A DNA stretch of 43,617 bases from Candidatus Solibacter usitatus (GCA_016185465.1 JACPNO010000007.1:1-43617); one strand, 5' to 3'; positions 33,371 to 43,292 are shown, counted from the first letter of the stretch. Notes: a model not told the origin generated them from the sequence alone. A program made the numbers and translations.

Positions 33371-33982
33371 TCAGTGCTTCTTCCAACTCTCCCCGATTGA
33401 AAAAATCAGGTATGCATCCGGGCGGCCTTCGTATTGCACCCAGACGTGCGAGGGGCTCCACTGCTGGTCAGCCGTGACGCCGATATCGGCGTTTTTCAAG
33501 AACGGGGCATAGACCATGATGTGCGCGCCGAGGTAATGGGTCTTGCCCGCCTGGTCCTGGTAATTGTCGTCGGTAGCTAGCATGTACACGATGCCTGCTT
33601 TGCTGGGGGCATGCAGCCGGCCGGCGCGATATTCTTCATCGATTCTTTTTTCGACCTCCGCCGGCGAAAGCCCGCGGGTGAGGAATTCTCCCCGTTTCAA
33701 GCTTGCCTGCAGTGTGCTGGTTGAGCCTTCGGCGTCGTAGCACTTGGGTGCTAGATGGCCAGCCCGACGCTCCACGACGCAGTTGAATCCATTGCGGCTG
33801 TCGCGCACCTTCACGAAGCCATTTTTCTGCAGGACGTAGGCGCCGGCAGCCTCTCTAAGATCTTCCGGCGCCGAGCTGAGCACCAATTCCATTTCGCGCT
33901 TCTGCTCCATCAGTAGCGGACTTTGCGCGTGGACGCCGACAGCCCCTAGCAAAAAGCAGGTCAACCATTTCGATTTATTCAT
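33371..33982 (-). CDS. Exported protein of unknown function
   Basis: 203 residues with a signal peptide (MNKSKWLTCFLLGAVGVHAQ). Not recognised. The mature protein has two Cys (NCVVERRAG..KCYD) that may form a disulfide, a helical middle and a C-terminal part with GAHIMVYAPFLKNADIGV and HVWVQYEGRPDAYLI, which looks beta-rich. The frame is open further upstream, but that part lies inside the preceding gene; ATG 33982 begins the signal peptide and overlaps that gene's stop by 4 bp. It is therefore probably translated together with the beta-propeller protein. Confidence 0.7.
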   Translation of the reverse strand: MNKSKWLTCFLLGAVGVHAQSPLLMEQKREMELVLSSAPEDLREAAGAYVLQKNGFVKVRDSRNGFNCVVERRAGHLAPKCYDAEGSTSTLQASLKRGEFLTRGLSPAEVEKRIDEEYRAGRLHAPSKAGIVYMLATDDNYQDQAGKTHYLGAHIMVYAPFLKNADIGVTADQQWSPSHVWVQYEGRPDAYLIFSIGESWKKH

Positions 33983-34965
33983 TCCGCTCGCACCGCCTCC
34001 AGCTTCTTCACATCGATCCGCCAGACATTTTGCGCTTTCAAGTTTGACAGCCATACCGATCCCAACCCCACGCGGATGGCGTCCCCGCCCTTACCCACGA
34101 ACTGCTGGACCACCTCATTGCGCGCCGGATCGATGCGCGAAACGGGAAAATCGAACGACGTCACCCACACCGATCCCTCGCCTGCCGCAATGTCCCCGCC
34201 GCCGCCCGGCACGCCCACCGGGATGGTCGCAACCAGGCGATTGGTCCGCGGGTCGATTCGCGACACGCTGCCATCGCCCTGATTCAACGTCCAGACGGCG
34301 CCCTCGCCTACGGCCAGAAACCGGGGCGCCGGGCCGACGGGAATCGTTGCCACTGGCCGGTTCGTTTGCGGATCGACGCGAGTCACCAGGTTGTTCCCGG
34401 TGCTGGTTACCCACACAGCGCCATCGCCGAAAGCGGCAGCAAAAGATGCGGAAGCCACTGGGATTTCGGCCGCCACACGATTGGTCTTAGGATCGAATCG
34501 GCTCAGCGTTCCCTTGCTATCCGTTAGCAGCCAGATGCTGCCGGCGCCGGCAGCGATGCTCCCTTCCGTATCCGCGATGGCAGTCGAGATCGCCGCGGCC
34601 ACCCGGTGTAGCTTCAGGTCAATGCGGACAAGCGTGGGGCCTCCGCAATTCGGAACCCACAGGCTGCCGAAGCCGATCGCCAGACCGGCGCAGGGCGCGC
34701 TGCCGGCTGGAATCGTTTCCAATACTCGATTGCCGCCAGGATCGATGCGGGTGACGCTGTTGCCGGGCTTGTTGGAAATCCAGACGGAATCGTCAATCGC
34801 AATCCAGTCCGGCGCGCCAGGCACCGCAAAAACCGCATCGGGCTTCAGCCGGCTGAGAGGAATTTGCACGCCAGGCGTGGCGACGCCGGTCTTTTTCGAG
34901 GGAAGTGGCGACACCTGAGCGCTGCACGCAAGCGTGCACAAAATGGCGGCTGTGATCAGCTTCAC
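33979..34965 (-). CDS. Exported beta-propeller protein (YncE/virginiamycin-B-lyase-like)
   Basis: 328 residues with a signal peptide ending near ACSAQ. Six to seven repeats of about 42 residues follow, each of the form GSVWVxS..GxVSRIDPxTNRVVATIPVG, for example around residues 96, 140, 182, 224 and 268. This is a seven-bladed propeller fold of the YncE/Vgb type. Binding of a peptide, sugar or other ligand, or lyase activity, cannot be decided; the Vgb catalytic His/Glu set is not evident. It is the first gene of a two-gene minus-strand unit with 4-bp overlap. Confidence 0.82.
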   Translation of the reverse strand: MKLITAAILCTLACSAQVSPLPSKKTGVATPGVQIPLSRLKPDAVFAVPGAPDWIAIDDSVWISNKPGNSVTRIDPGGNRVLETIPAGSAPCAGLAIGFGSLWVPNCGGPTLVRIDLKLHRVAAAISTAIADTEGSIAAGAGSIWLLTDSKGTLSRFDPKTNRVAAEIPVASASFAAAFGDGAVWVTSTGNNLVTRVDPQTNRPVATIPVGPAPRFLAVGEGAVWTLNQGDGSVSRIDPRTNRLVATIPVGVPGGGGDIAAGEGSVWVTSFDFPVSRIDPARNEVVQQFVGKGGDAIRVGLGSVWLSNLKAQNVWRIDVKKLEAVRAE

Positions 34966-35046
34966 GGCTATTGCACTTGAGCGGGTGACGGTTTGATGGC
35001 GCTCATATCCCTTACGGTATCACCGCGCTCGGCGGCAGCGTTGGTT

Positions 35047-35076
35047 TTGACACGTTCTTTACAAAATCAGCATAAA
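35047..35076 (+). promoter_or_regulatory. Probable promoter of the exported protein at 35169
   Basis: TTGACA (35047-35052), 18-bp spacer and CATAAA (35071-35076). The leader of about 85 nt contains a CCTCG/CGAGG hairpin. The rest of the gap 34966-35168 between divergent genes shows nothing else. Confidence 0.4.
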
Positions 35077-35168
35077 AATAGAGCCCGGCTCCTCGCGTTT
35101 CTCTTCGAGGGAGGCAGCAGGTTCGGTCTTCCCGGTTTTCAAATCAAACCAGAAAAGGATAAGACGAC

Positions 35169-35690
35169 ATGAAAAGACTATGCTTGACACTCTCCCTGAT
35201 GCTGACGGGCGCGGCATTCGCGCAGAACAATACAGTCGTGCGCTGGCCGCAGATCATCGGAGTAATCACCGCTCCGGGGGTTGACAACCCAGTAGGCGGC
35301 ACTACCGATGCCAACGGCAACAAGACCAATCAAATCCACAGCGGCGCCGGACCGTGGAGCACGCGGGGAGGCAGCGCGCGCGTCAACCTTGCTACCGGGG
35401 AAGGATCGTTCGAGATCGATGGACTGGTGTTGGTTGGCGGAAATGCCAGCGGCACGGCCGGTCCGGTCACCAGTGTGGTGGGTACGCTGGTGTGCAATGC
35501 GGGCACCGCCAATCAGGCGATTGTAGACACGCCGGCGGCCGACCTCAGCCCGCAAGGCAATGCCGAGCATTCTTTCAGGATCAACGTGCCGGCGGGATGC
35601 GCCAGCCCTCTGTTTCTGATTCGTGTGGCGTCTGGACGCTGGATCGCCACCGGCGCAAGCGCGGTTAGCCGCCCCGCCTCGAATTACTAA
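35169..35690 (+). CDS. Small exported protein of unknown function
   Basis: 173 residues with a signal peptide (MKRLCLTLSLMLTGAAFAQ). The mature protein is Gly/Ala/Thr/Asn-rich and beta-like: IIGVITAPGVDNPVGG, GSARVNLATGEGSFEIDGLV and VVGTLVCNAGTANQAIV. One pair of cysteines (about 113 and 143) may bond. No known domain is recognised. It stands alone, with its own candidate promoter and an intrinsic terminator, which suggests an individually controlled, abundant exported product. Confidence 0.7.
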   Translation: MKRLCLTLSLMLTGAAFAQNNTVVRWPQIIGVITAPGVDNPVGGTTDANGNKTNQIHSGAGPWSTRGGSARVNLATGEGSFEIDGLVLVGGNASGTAGPVTSVVGTLVCNAGTANQAIVDTPAADLSPQGNAEHSFRINVPAGCASPLFLIRVASGRWIATGASAVSRPASNY

Positions 35691-35715
35691 ACAGCAGGAA
35701 TGTGCGATGTTAATG

Positions 35716-35743
35716 AAGCGAGGCCATCGCTGGCCTCGCTTTT
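35716..35743 (+). terminator. Rho-independent terminator
   Basis: A 10-bp stem (AAGCGAGGCC/GGCCTCGCTT) with a 6-nt loop and TTT immediately after ends the plus-strand gene at 35169-35690. It also lies just past the end of the convergent TlpA-like gene and may work for both. Confidence 0.8.
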
Positions 35744-35744
35744 A

Positions 35745-36977
35745 TTATTTCAGCCGCGAGTTCAATTCCGGCGCCTTTTCCGCCAGCAATTTTTTCACGG
35801 TTTCTTCGACTTCGCGCTTCAGCCGTAGGTTCTCGGCCCCGGTAGCGGGGCTCGCGAAACCGGCATGCACGCTCTTCACGCGGCCGTCGCGGCCCAGAAA
35901 AAACGAAGTCGGGTAAGCGTCGAAATTCGCAATCTGCGGCAGCGTCTTGGGAACGGCGCCGGTCTCCGATTGGCCCGCGATCAGGATCGGATAGGTGATG
36001 CCATGGCGGCGCGCGAAGGCGCGCACTTGCGTGCGATCCTCCTCCAAATTGCTCAACGCTTCAAACGCCAGGCCTACGATCTCCAGACCCTGCGCGCGAT
36101 ATTTGGCATACAGCTCCACCAGAAACGGCGTCTCATCATGGCAGTTGGGGCACCAGCTTCCCATGATGTTCACGATGACGACTTTGCCGCGGAATTGCGG
36201 ATCGGTTTCAGAAACAGTCTTGCCATCGACGTCCGCGAAACTGAAGTGGAAAGGCTCGCTCGGGTCTTTCACACTGGTGTAACGCGACGGATCCGGCGGC
36301 TCCTTCAAGCCTTTGGCGCCGGCCTCGGCCGCGCGCGCCGCCACAAATTTGGTGCTGCGGTTCATGATGCCGTCGAGCGTGCCATCCGGGTTGAGCGTGG
36401 CCTCCACCAGCGCCGGGCGCGCCGCCGAGAAATGGCTGAGCACCAGCTTGCCATCGTGAAATTTGCCGCTCAGCGTGCCCGTGTCGCCATCCAGCCGCAG
36501 GATCGCGCCGGTTACTTCAGCTCCAGATTGACGCAAGATCAATCGCCAGGCATTGGGGCGGTTGTTGTTGGTTTCGGCGCGAATAATCCACTCGCCCGCA
36601 ATCGACGGAGCGTTCTCATCCGGAACCGGCGCCGGTTGAAAGCGCGCCGCGCGGAACTTATAAGTGGTCAGCCCGGTGCGCCCTTTCTTGGTGAATGTGC
36701 CTTCGAGTTTGCCGTCGTTGAGTGCGGCCTGCAGGTCGGCGTTGTAGTAGTCGTAGCGCAGATGCAGGTTGCCGTTCTCCAACTCACCGCTGGTGGAGCC
36801 GACTTTCAGATCGCCATCCAGAAAAGATCCGGTGACCGCGCTGCCTTGCTGGGAGAACTCCATGCGAAAAGGAACTTCGTAGTCCTTCACGTTAATCACG
36901 GCGTCCCACATTCCGTTGATCGATTGCGCGCAGACGGCGCTCGCGCCCAGACACAACAACCCGACTAGCTTCTTCAT
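35745..36977 (-). CDS. TlpA-like thioredoxin protein with duplicated beta-rich N-terminus
   Basis: 410 residues. Signal peptide to about residue 18. Two similar segments of about 80 residues follow (20-95 and 126-206), each running (I)xGxW..R..xQxGxxVTG..L..D...G..SG....GxL.L, an internal duplication of a lipocalin-like domain. The C-terminal thioredoxin domain has WCPNC (Cys276, Cys279) in GSWCPNCHDETPF, then LEIVGLAFE and PTSFFLGRDG with the cis-Pro, as in TlpA/ResA periplasmic thiol-disulfide reductases. The frame continues upstream, but ATG 36977 has AGGAGG 9 nt before it. Divergent from the HExxH/TPR gene. Confidence 0.88.
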   Translation of the reverse strand: MKKLVGLLCLGASAVCAQSINGMWDAVINVKDYEVPFRMEFSQQGSAVTGSFLDGDLKVGSTSGELENGNLHLRYDYYNADLQAALNDGKLEGTFTKKGRTGLTTYKFRAARFQPAPVPDENAPSIAGEWIIRAETNNNRPNAWRLILRQSGAEVTGAILRLDGDTGTLSGKFHDGKLVLSHFSAARPALVEATLNPDGTLDGIMNRSTKFVAARAAEAGAKGLKEPPDPSRYTSVKDPSEPFHFSFADVDGKTVSETDPQFRGKVVIVNIMGSWCPNCHDETPFLVELYAKYRAQGLEIVGLAFEALSNLEEDRTQVRAFARRHGITYPILIAGQSETGAVPKTLPQIANFDAYPTSFFLGRDGRVKSVHAGFASPATGAENLRLKREVEETVKKLLAEKAPELNSRLK

Positions 36978-37059
36978 GTGCGCCTCCTGGGGCGTTCCTT
37001 TGGGGGCATTATACACCCGGCCTTCGCGACAGGTTGCTAAGCTGATAATCAGGGTGCGC

Positions 37060-38841
37060 ATGGCAATTCACCGTCGGATTCTCCTGGTGGTTGCGGTGAA
37101 TCTTCTTCCGCTTCTGCCTGTCCGGGCGGCTGAGCAATGGCTCCGCCTGCGAAGCCCCCATTTCGAATTGATCACCGACGCCGGCGACCGCCACGGCCCG
37201 GGCCTGCTGCTTCATTTGGAACAACTGCGCCGCCTCTTCATCGCGCAAGTCGCATTTCCGGAGAGGGAATCGAGTCCGGCGGTGCGCATTATCGGATTCA
37301 AATCGCCGGCCGAATTTGCCGCCTACCGCTTGATCGAACATACCGACGCTTACTATGTCGGCGCCCCGGGCCACGACATTATCGTGATGTCATTGACCGG
37401 GCCGGCCGACTTCCGCACGGCGTCCCACGAATATACCCACGTGATGTCGAAACATCGCGGCTTGCGGTTGCCGGCGTGGCTCTCCGAGGGGCTGGCGGAG
37501 GTTTTCTCCACGGCGAGGTTCCAGAGCGGCCAAGCCGTCCTTGGCGATATGAGTTCTGCACGGATGAGCGCATTAGTCCGCTCCCGCTGGATTCCGCTCG
37601 GGGAAATCCTGACGTCCAGCGGGCGCTACTCCACGCGCGATGCCAGCGCCATGTTCTACGCCGAGAGTTGGGCGTTAACGCACATGCTCATGTTCTCTCC
37701 CGCGTACAGTCCACGCTTCAAGGCGCTGCTGCAGCGGTGCGAGCGAACGGCGCCCACGCCAGGAATTCTGGACGAGATTTACGGAAAGCCGCTTCCGGCG
37801 CTGGAGACCGATCTTCACGACTGGATTGCGGGCCGCGCGCCCGCGGTGAAAACGCCCAGCGGCCCAGGTCCGGCTGTCGAGTCAGTGTCGAACGCCGAAC
37901 CGCTCAACGCAACGGATGCGCAGCTGGCGCTGGCCGAGCTTTATTTTGCGGCGGGCAGGCGAGCAGAAGCGAAGGCCGCCTATTTGCGCTTGGAAACGAC
38001 GCTCCCTTCCAACCCGGAAATCCAGGCCGCTCTGGGCCGCATCGCGCTCACAAATGGCCACCGTTCCGAAGCTATGAAGCGCTTCGAGCGCGCGATCGCA
38101 GCCGGTATTGCCGACGCGCGCGTTTGCTACGACTATGCCCACTTGGCTGAAGACGCCGGCGTGCCGGATGCTAATGTGGTCGCGGCGCTCGAGCGAGCCC
38201 TGGTTCTCGACCCTTCGCTCGACGAAGCTCGCTTCTCTCTCGCGATCGCGCACATGAACGCAGGCCGCTATGCGGAAGCGCAGCAGCAGTTCAAAGCTTT
38301 TCGAAAAGTACCGGAGCGCAATGCCTTCGGCTACTACAAGGCGCTAGCCTACACGCAAGCGGAATTGGGATTACGCGATGAAGCGGTCCGATCCACGGCC
38401 GAGGCGCGCAAGTACGCGCGCACTCCGGAAGAGATTGCCGAGGCCGGCAAGCAAGCGTGGATGGCGCAATCCGAAATCGCCGTGCGGATGACGACCGATG
38501 GCAAGGGACAGCTAACCAGAATTCCCCTTCGCGACGCCGCATCGGCCAGCGAATGGAATCCGTTCATCGCGCCGGGCGATCGCATGGAACGCCGCGAGGG
38601 CATGCTGCGCGAGGTAGCGTGTTCGGACAAGGAAATTCGTTTGACTGTGATCGTCGACGGCCGAACGCTGGTGCTGAGCCTGCCCGATCCGGGGCGCGTG
38701 CAGGTTCGCAAATCGGGCTCGCGCGATTTTGAGCTGACTTGCGGGCCTGTCGAGGAAGCTACGCGGGTGGCGGTCGAGTATGCCGTTTCCGCCGATGCGG
38801 AGATTGCCGGTGTGCTGCGTGGGATTCAATTATTGCCTTGA
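37060..38841 (+). CDS. Exported HExxH peptidase-like protein with TPR repeats
   Basis: 593 residues with a signal peptide (about 1-23). The first 260 residues form a gluzincin-like domain: SHEYTHV (His123, Glu124, His127) followed by PAWLSEGLAEVFS, where Glu143 or Glu147 would be the third zinc ligand. This resembles the peptidase-MA-like/DUF1570 group. Residues about 300-470 are TPR repeats (AQLALAELYFAAGRRAEAKA, ALGRIALTNGHRSEAMKRFE, and others). The last 110 residues are beta-rich and unrecognised. The frame extends upstream over the divergent promoter region, so ATG 37060 is chosen. Substrate unknown. Confidence 0.82.
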   Translation: MAIHRRILLVVAVNLLPLLPVRAAEQWLRLRSPHFELITDAGDRHGPGLLLHLEQLRRLFIAQVAFPERESSPAVRIIGFKSPAEFAAYRLIEHTDAYYVGAPGHDIIVMSLTGPADFRTASHEYTHVMSKHRGLRLPAWLSEGLAEVFSTARFQSGQAVLGDMSSARMSALVRSRWIPLGEILTSSGRYSTRDASAMFYAESWALTHMLMFSPAYSPRFKALLQRCERTAPTPGILDEIYGKPLPALETDLHDWIAGRAPAVKTPSGPGPAVESVSNAEPLNATDAQLALAELYFAAGRRAEAKAAYLRLETTLPSNPEIQAALGRIALTNGHRSEAMKRFERAIAAGIADARVCYDYAHLAEDAGVPDANVVAALERALVLDPSLDEARFSLAIAHMNAGRYAEAQQQFKAFRKVPERNAFGYYKALAYTQAELGLRDEAVRSTAEARKYARTPEEIAEAGKQAWMAQSEIAVRMTTDGKGQLTRIPLRDAASASEWNPFIAPGDRMERREGMLREVACSDKEIRLTVIVDGRTLVLSLPDPGRVQVRKSGSRDFELTCGPVEEATRVAVEYAVSADAEIAGVLRGIQLLP

Positions 38842-38848
38842 TGTAACC

Positions 38849-38904
38849 GGGTGGGTTTGAAACCCGCCCCTACAATTAAATCTGATGTAGGGGGGTTCAA
38901 ATCC
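38849..38904. repeat. Nested palindromic repeat between convergent genes
   Basis: A 10-bp hairpin centred on GGGTTT-G-AAACCC (38849-38869, one G-T pair) is followed by CCCCTACA (38867-38874) pairing with TGTAGGGG (38886-38893), after which an imperfect copy of the first arm runs to about 38904. The architecture, a self-complementary arm repeated in inverse, is the same as at 801-999 though the sequence differs. It separates the HExxH/TPR gene from leuD and could terminate both transcripts. Confidence 0.65.
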
Positions 38905-38909
38905 GGCCT

Positions 38910-39521
38910 TCAGCCTGCCAGCGTATCGATCCCAGGATCGTGGCGCATTTCGAACTCGCGAATCGCGGCTTCTCTTTTCAGGATGTAGCCCAGTTCATCC
39001 ACGCCCTCAATCAGGCAGTGTTTGGAAAACTCATCTATAGGAAACTCGACCGCGCGTCCGTTGGGCAGCGTAAGTTTCTGGGCAGGCAGGTCGACGGCCA
39101 CCTGCGCCTCTGGATCCTTGGCCACCGCGGCCAGTAGCTCCGCGTGCGCCTCAGCCGGAATCGTGATCGGCAGCAGCGAATTCTTCAGCGAGTTGCCGCG
39201 AAAGATATCCGCGAACGACGTGCTGATCACGGCGCGAAATCCAAATTGCGTCAGCGCCCAGGGCGCATGTTCGCGTGAGCTGCCGCAGCCGAAGTTATCG
39301 CCCGCGAGCAAAATCTCGCAGCCGCGCGCGCGGGGAAGGTTCAGCACGAAATCCGGCTTTGGCTGGCCGCTCTCGTCGTAGCGCCAGTCCTGGAATAAAT
39401 GCTTGTCCAGCCCTTCTTTGGTGGTGATTTTCAGGAAGCGCGCCGGAATGATCTGGTCCGTATCAATATTATTGACCGGCAGCACCACCATGCGGCTGGA
39501 GAAATTAGTAAATGGCTTCAT
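38910..39521 (-). CDS. leuD: 3-isopropylmalate dehydratase small subunit
   Basis: 203 residues. [19 protein letters not shown] at the start, [20 protein letters not shown] (about 72-91) and [23 protein letters not shown] are the family signatures. With LeuC it isomerises 2-isopropylmalate to 3-isopropylmalate. Length is normal. The start is 6 bp after leuC; it is the last gene of the leu operon. Confidence 0.97.
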   Translation of the reverse strand: MKPFTNFSSRMVVLPVNNIDTDQIIPARFLKITTKEGLDKHLFQDWRYDESGQPKPDFVLNLPRARGCEILLAGDNFGCGSSREHAPWALTQFGFRAVISTSFADIFRGNSLKNSLLPITIPAEAHAELLAAVAKDPEAQVAVDLPAQKLTLPNGRAVEFPIDEFSKHCLIEGVDELGYILKREAAIREFEMRHDPGIDTLAG

Positions 39522-39527
39522 GTTGGC

Positions 39528-40934
39528 TCAGAGCAGCGTCCGTACATCGGTAACCACGCCGGTCAGCGCCGCCGCGGCCGCCGTCAACGGGCTGGCCAAA
39601 AACGTGCGGCCGCCTTTACCCTGCCGTCCCTCAAAATTGCGATTGCTGGTCGAGACGCTGTACTGTCCCGGCTCCAGTTGGTCGCCGTTCATGGCGATGC
39701 ACATCGAGCAGCCCGGCTCGCGCCAGTCGCAGCCGGCCGCGCGGAAAATCTCCGGCAATCCCTCGGCTTCCGCCTCCCGTTTCACCGCCTGGGAGCCCGG
39801 CACCACCATCACGCGCACGTTTGGATTAACCTTGCGGCCTTTCAAAATCGATGCCGCGCTGCGCAGATCCGATATGCGCGAATTGGTGCAGCTTCCAATG
39901 AACACCACGTTGACCGGACGCCCCAGCAGCGGCTTGCCGCCTTCGAGGTCCATATAACGCAGCGCCTGAATCATGGATTCGCGCTGCGCCGGATCGGCAA
40001 TCTGACTCGGATCCGGCAGCGGCGCATTGATGGCCACGCCCATGCCGGGATTGGTGCCATACGTAATCATAGGCTCAAGCTGGTCGGCGTCGATCGATAC
40101 TTCGCGATCATAGGACGCGCCAGCGTCGGTGGCCAGTTGTTTCCAGCGCGCGACAGCGCTTTCCCACGCCGCGCCCTTGGGAGCATGTGGGCGTCCGTGC
40201 AGATATTGGAACGTCAAATCGTCGGGTGCGATCAAGCCGGCGCGCGCGCCGCCTTCGATCGACATGTTGCACACGGTCATGCGCTGTTCCATGCCGAGCG
40301 CGCGAATCGCCGAGCCGGTGTATTCGAACACGCATCCGGTGCCGCCGCCAATGCCGATTTTGGCAATCAACCCGAGGATAATATCCTTCGCCGTCACGCC
40401 GGGCTTGAGCGCGCCATCGACGCGCACTTGAAACGTTTTCGATTTCCGCTGCAGCAGGCACTGCGTAGCCAGCACGTGCTCCACCTGGCTGGTGCCGATG
40501 CCGAACGCGAGCGCGCCGAACGCGCCGTGGGTGGCGGTGTGGCTGTCGCCGCAGACCACTGTCATGCCGGGCTGGGTCAATCCCAGTTCCGGACCGATGA
40601 CGTGCACGATGCCCTGCTTATCGCTGTGAATGCCGTAGCAGCGGACGCCGAAGTCGCGGCAATTCCGGTCGAGTTCATCCAGCTGAAACTTACCGATGTT
40701 GTCCAGAATCGGCAGCGAGCGGTCTGTGGTGGGGATGCTATGGTCGGCTGTGGCCACCGTTAAATCCGGCCGGCGCACTTTGATGCCGCGCTCGCGCAAG
40801 CCCTGGAAGGCCTGCGGCGATGTCACTTCATGCACCAGATGCAGGTCGATGTAAAGCAGCGCGGGCGCGCCGGGCTGCTCATTGACCACGTGCGCATCCC
40901 AGATTTTTTCGATGATGGTGCGGGGCTTAGTCAT
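39528..40934 (-). CDS. leuC: 3-isopropylmalate dehydratase large subunit
   Basis: 468 residues, normal length. [34 protein letters not shown] (Cys349) and PGCSMC (Cys409, Cys412) supply the three cysteines for the 4Fe-4S cluster of the aconitase-type enzyme. It forms the catalytic dehydratase with LeuD. ATG 40934 lies 15 bp after leuB. Confidence 0.97.
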   Translation of the reverse strand: MTKPRTIIEKIWDAHVVNEQPGAPALLYIDLHLVHEVTSPQAFQGLRERGIKVRRPDLTVATADHSIPTTDRSLPILDNIGKFQLDELDRNCRDFGVRCYGIHSDKQGIVHVIGPELGLTQPGMTVVCGDSHTATHGAFGALAFGIGTSQVEHVLATQCLLQRKSKTFQVRVDGALKPGVTAKDIILGLIAKIGIGGGTGCVFEYTGSAIRALGMEQRMTVCNMSIEGGARAGLIAPDDLTFQYLHGRPHAPKGAAWESAVARWKQLATDAGASYDREVSIDADQLEPMITYGTNPGMGVAINAPLPDPSQIADPAQRESMIQALRYMDLEGGKPLLGRPVNVVFIGSCTNSRISDLRSAASILKGRKVNPNVRVMVVPGSQAVKREAEAEGLPEIFRAAGCDWREPGCSMCIAMNGDQLEPGQYSVSTSNRNFEGRQGKGGRTFLASPLTAAAAALTGVVTDVRTLL

Positions 40935-40949
40935 GCTGTTATCCGACTG

Positions 40950-42035
40950 TCAACCGATCGCCGCGCAAATGGCCTCACCCACTTCGTCTGTCGTGGCCGG
41001 CTTGCCGCGAGGCTGCAAATCGGCCGTCACTTTCCCACTTTGCAGCACGCGCTCGATGGCGCTGTTCACCGCGGCGGCCTCGTCTTTTAATCCGAAGCTA
41101 TATTCCAGCATAGCCGCTACCGAGCCGACGGCCCCCAGCGGATTGGCCTTGTTTTGGCCTGCGATATCCGGCGCCGATCCGTGTACGGGCTCGTACAGCC
41201 CAACCCACGCGCCCGACGGTTTGCGATCGCCGATCGACGCCGAAGGCAGCATACCGATCGATCCCGCCAACACCGCGCCTTCGTCGCTCAAAATGTCGCC
41301 GAACATGTTTTCCGTAAGCACCACATCGAAGCGCCGCGGATTCAGAACCAACTGCATGGCGCAGTTATCCACCAGCATGTGTTCCAGCTCGATGGCGGGA
41401 AATTCGCGCGCCGTCTCAATCACCACGCGCCGCCAGAGCTGCGAATTTTCCAACACGTTGGATTTGTCGATGGAAGTGACTTTCTTGCGCCGTCCGCCCG
41501 CCAGGTGAAACGCCATGCGGGTTACGCGCTCGATCTCGGGGCGCGAATAAGTCATCGTATTCACCGCGCGCTCCTCTGCGCCCGAACCGGAAATTCCGCG
41601 CGGCGTGCCGTAGTAGATGCCGCCCGTCAGCTCGCGCACGATGATCATATCCGTTCCTTCCACGCGATCGTTCTTGAGCGGGGAAGAGCCGAGCAGCGAC
41701 GGATACGCGCGCACCGGCCGCAGATTGGCATAGACGCCCAATTTCTGGCGGAGCCCCAACAGCCCGCGTTCGGGACGCTTATCGGGCGGAGCGTTATCGA
41801 ATTCCGGCAGACCCACGGCGCCCATCAGCGTGGCGTCGGCCGCCTCCGCCAGGCGAGCGGTTTCATCCGGAAGCGGCGTGCCGGTTTTGTGAATGGCCAC
41901 AGCGCCCAGCAGTCCTTCGGTGAGTGTGAGCGTGTGATTCCACTTGCCCGCCACGTGCCGCAGCACGCGCACGGCTTCGCGCGTGACTTCGCCGCCGATG
42001 CCGTCACCGGCAAGAACTAAAACCTGGAGCTTCAA
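40950..42035 (-). CDS. leuB: 3-isopropylmalate dehydrogenase
   Basis: 361 residues. [52 protein letters not shown] and [19 protein letters not shown] mark the decarboxylating isopropylmalate/isocitrate dehydrogenase family; the second and last motifs are LeuB-like. It oxidises and decarboxylates 3-isopropylmalate with NAD. The start is TTG and overlaps the leuA stop by 4 bp (TTGA), so translation depends on leuA. Confidence 0.97.
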   Translation of the reverse strand: MKLQVLVLAGDGIGGEVTREAVRVLRHVAGKWNHTLTLTEGLLGAVAIHKTGTPLPDETARLAEAADATLMGAVGLPEFDNAPPDKRPERGLLGLRQKLGVYANLRPVRAYPSLLGSSPLKNDRVEGTDMIIVRELTGGIYYGTPRGISGSGAEERAVNTMTYSRPEIERVTRMAFHLAGGRRKKVTSIDKSNVLENSQLWRRVVIETAREFPAIELEHMLVDNCAMQLVLNPRRFDVVLTENMFGDILSDEGAVLAGSIGMLPSASIGDRKPSGAWVGLYEPVHGSAPDIAGQNKANPLGAVGSVAAMLEYSFGLKDEAAAVNSAIERVLQSGKVTADLQPRGKPATTDEVGEAICAAIG

Positions 42036-43201
42036 TCGCCCACAACCTGGTGCTGCGCCAATCCCTGTTCGATCAACCCGGCGATTTCCTCGTCCATGAC
42101 GCCCTTCTTGCGATCCGCCAGCGCCGTGAAGCGATGATAGAGCACGTCCAGTTCCTCTTTATTGAGATTGAATCCAAGCTCTTCGCAGCGTTTATGCAGC
42201 GCATGCCGCCCACTGTGTTTGCCCAGAACCAGCTTGGTCTCGGGCACGCCCACAGTTTTCGGGTCGATGATTTCGTAGGTGGTTTTTTCCTTGAGATAGC
42301 CGTCCTGATGGATACCCGCCTCGTGCGCAAATGCGTTGCGCCCCACGATGGCTTTGTTGGGCTGCGCGCCGAACGTAATGATCGAGCTAAGCATCTGGCT
42401 CGCCGGATAAAGATGCTCGGTGTGAATGCCGGTGCGGTAGGGATACAGATCGTTGCGGGTCTTCATCACCATCACGACTTCTTCGAGCGAGCAGTTGCCC
42501 GCGCGTTCGCCGATGCCGTTAATGGTGCATTCAATCTGGCGCGCGCCGGCCTCGACCGCCGCCAGCGAATTGGCGACCGCCAGGCCGAGATCGTCGTGGC
42601 AATGCACGCTGACAATGGCGCAATCTCCCAGCGCTTTCACGATGCGGCCAATCAACGTGCCGTATTCTTTGGGCGCCGAATAGCCCACGGTGTCCGGAAT
42701 ATTTACCGTGCGCGCGCCTGCCGCCACTACGGCTTTGGAGATTTCTTCCAGATAGTCGGGATCGGTCCGCGCGCCGTCTTCGGCGGAAAATTCCACATCG
42801 TCCACGTGCTGCCGTGCCAGCTCAACCGCCCGCACCGCTTCTTCCAGCACTTGCTGGCGGGATTTCTTTAATTTGTACTTCAAGTGAATGTCGCTGGTGG
42901 CAATGAATGTGTGAATGCGCGGACGGCGCGCGTGCTCGAGCGATTTCGCCGCCCGCTCGACATCGAGCGTACAGGATCGCGCCAGCGCCGCCACCGTCAC
43001 CCACTGAAACTCGCGGCTTACCGCATCCACCGCTTCGAAATCCCCGTCCGAGGCGATAGGAAAGCCCGCTTCCAGAATATCCACGCCCAGATCCACCAGC
43101 TTATGAGCCAGGCGTTTCTTTTCCTCAACCGTCATGCTGCAGCCCGGCGATTGCTCCCCGTCGCGCAGCGTCGTGTCGAAAATATAGACTCGGTCGCTCA
43201 T
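42032..43201 (-). CDS. leuA: 2-isopropylmalate synthase, short form without regulatory domain
   Basis: 389 residues. [12 protein letters not shown] (9-20), [25 protein letters not shown] (His200, His202) and [14 protein letters not shown] are the catalytic barrel motifs of LeuA, which condenses acetyl-CoA with 2-oxoisovalerate. GKHSGRHAL (about 338-346) begins the accessory helical part, and the protein stops soon after. Usual LeuA has about 510 residues, the last 120 being the leucine-binding domain. That domain is absent, and the stop is joined to leuB by a 4-bp overlap, so this is not a simple frameshift. Homocitrate or citramalate synthase activity is possible, but the operon argues for leucine. 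ATG 43201 begins the conserved region. Confidence 0.93.
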   Translation of the reverse strand: MSDRVYIFDTTLRDGEQSPGCSMTVEEKKRLAHKLVDLGVDILEAGFPIASDGDFEAVDAVSREFQWVTVAALARSCTLDVERAAKSLEHARRPRIHTFIATSDIHLKYKLKKSRQQVLEEAVRAVELARQHVDDVEFSAEDGARTDPDYLEEISKAVVAAGARTVNIPDTVGYSAPKEYGTLIGRIVKALGDCAIVSVHCHDDLGLAVANSLAAVEAGARQIECTINGIGERAGNCSLEEVVMVMKTRNDLYPYRTGIHTEHLYPASQMLSSIITFGAQPNKAIVGRNAFAHEAGIHQDGYLKEKTTYEIIDPKTVGVPETKLVLGKHSGRHALHKRCEELGFNLNKEELDVLYHRFTALADRKKGVMDEEIAGLIEQGLAQHQVVGD

Positions 43202-43260
43202 GGCAAGTTCATTATGCGGTCAAACCAGTGATTTGGCAAATTTATAATATTGGTGCTACA

Positions 43261-43277
43261 GATAAGCATATGTTATC
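43261..43277. promoter_or_regulatory. LysR-type operator between leuA and the divergent regulator
   Basis: GATAA-N7-TTATC is a perfect 5-bp inverted repeat containing a T-N11-A spacing (43263, 43275), the LysR box form, within the 91-bp divergent intergenic region. The region between it and leuA is AT-rich with TATAAA on the minus strand (43246-43241), a candidate leuA -10. Confidence 0.5.
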
Positions 43278-43292
43278 GTATCAAAGCGGCTA

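Noticed and set aside
39399-40763. 454-codon plus-strand frame opposite leuC and leuD
   Set aside because: It is a shadow of the leu genes; composition is Arg/Ala/His-rich with no domain.
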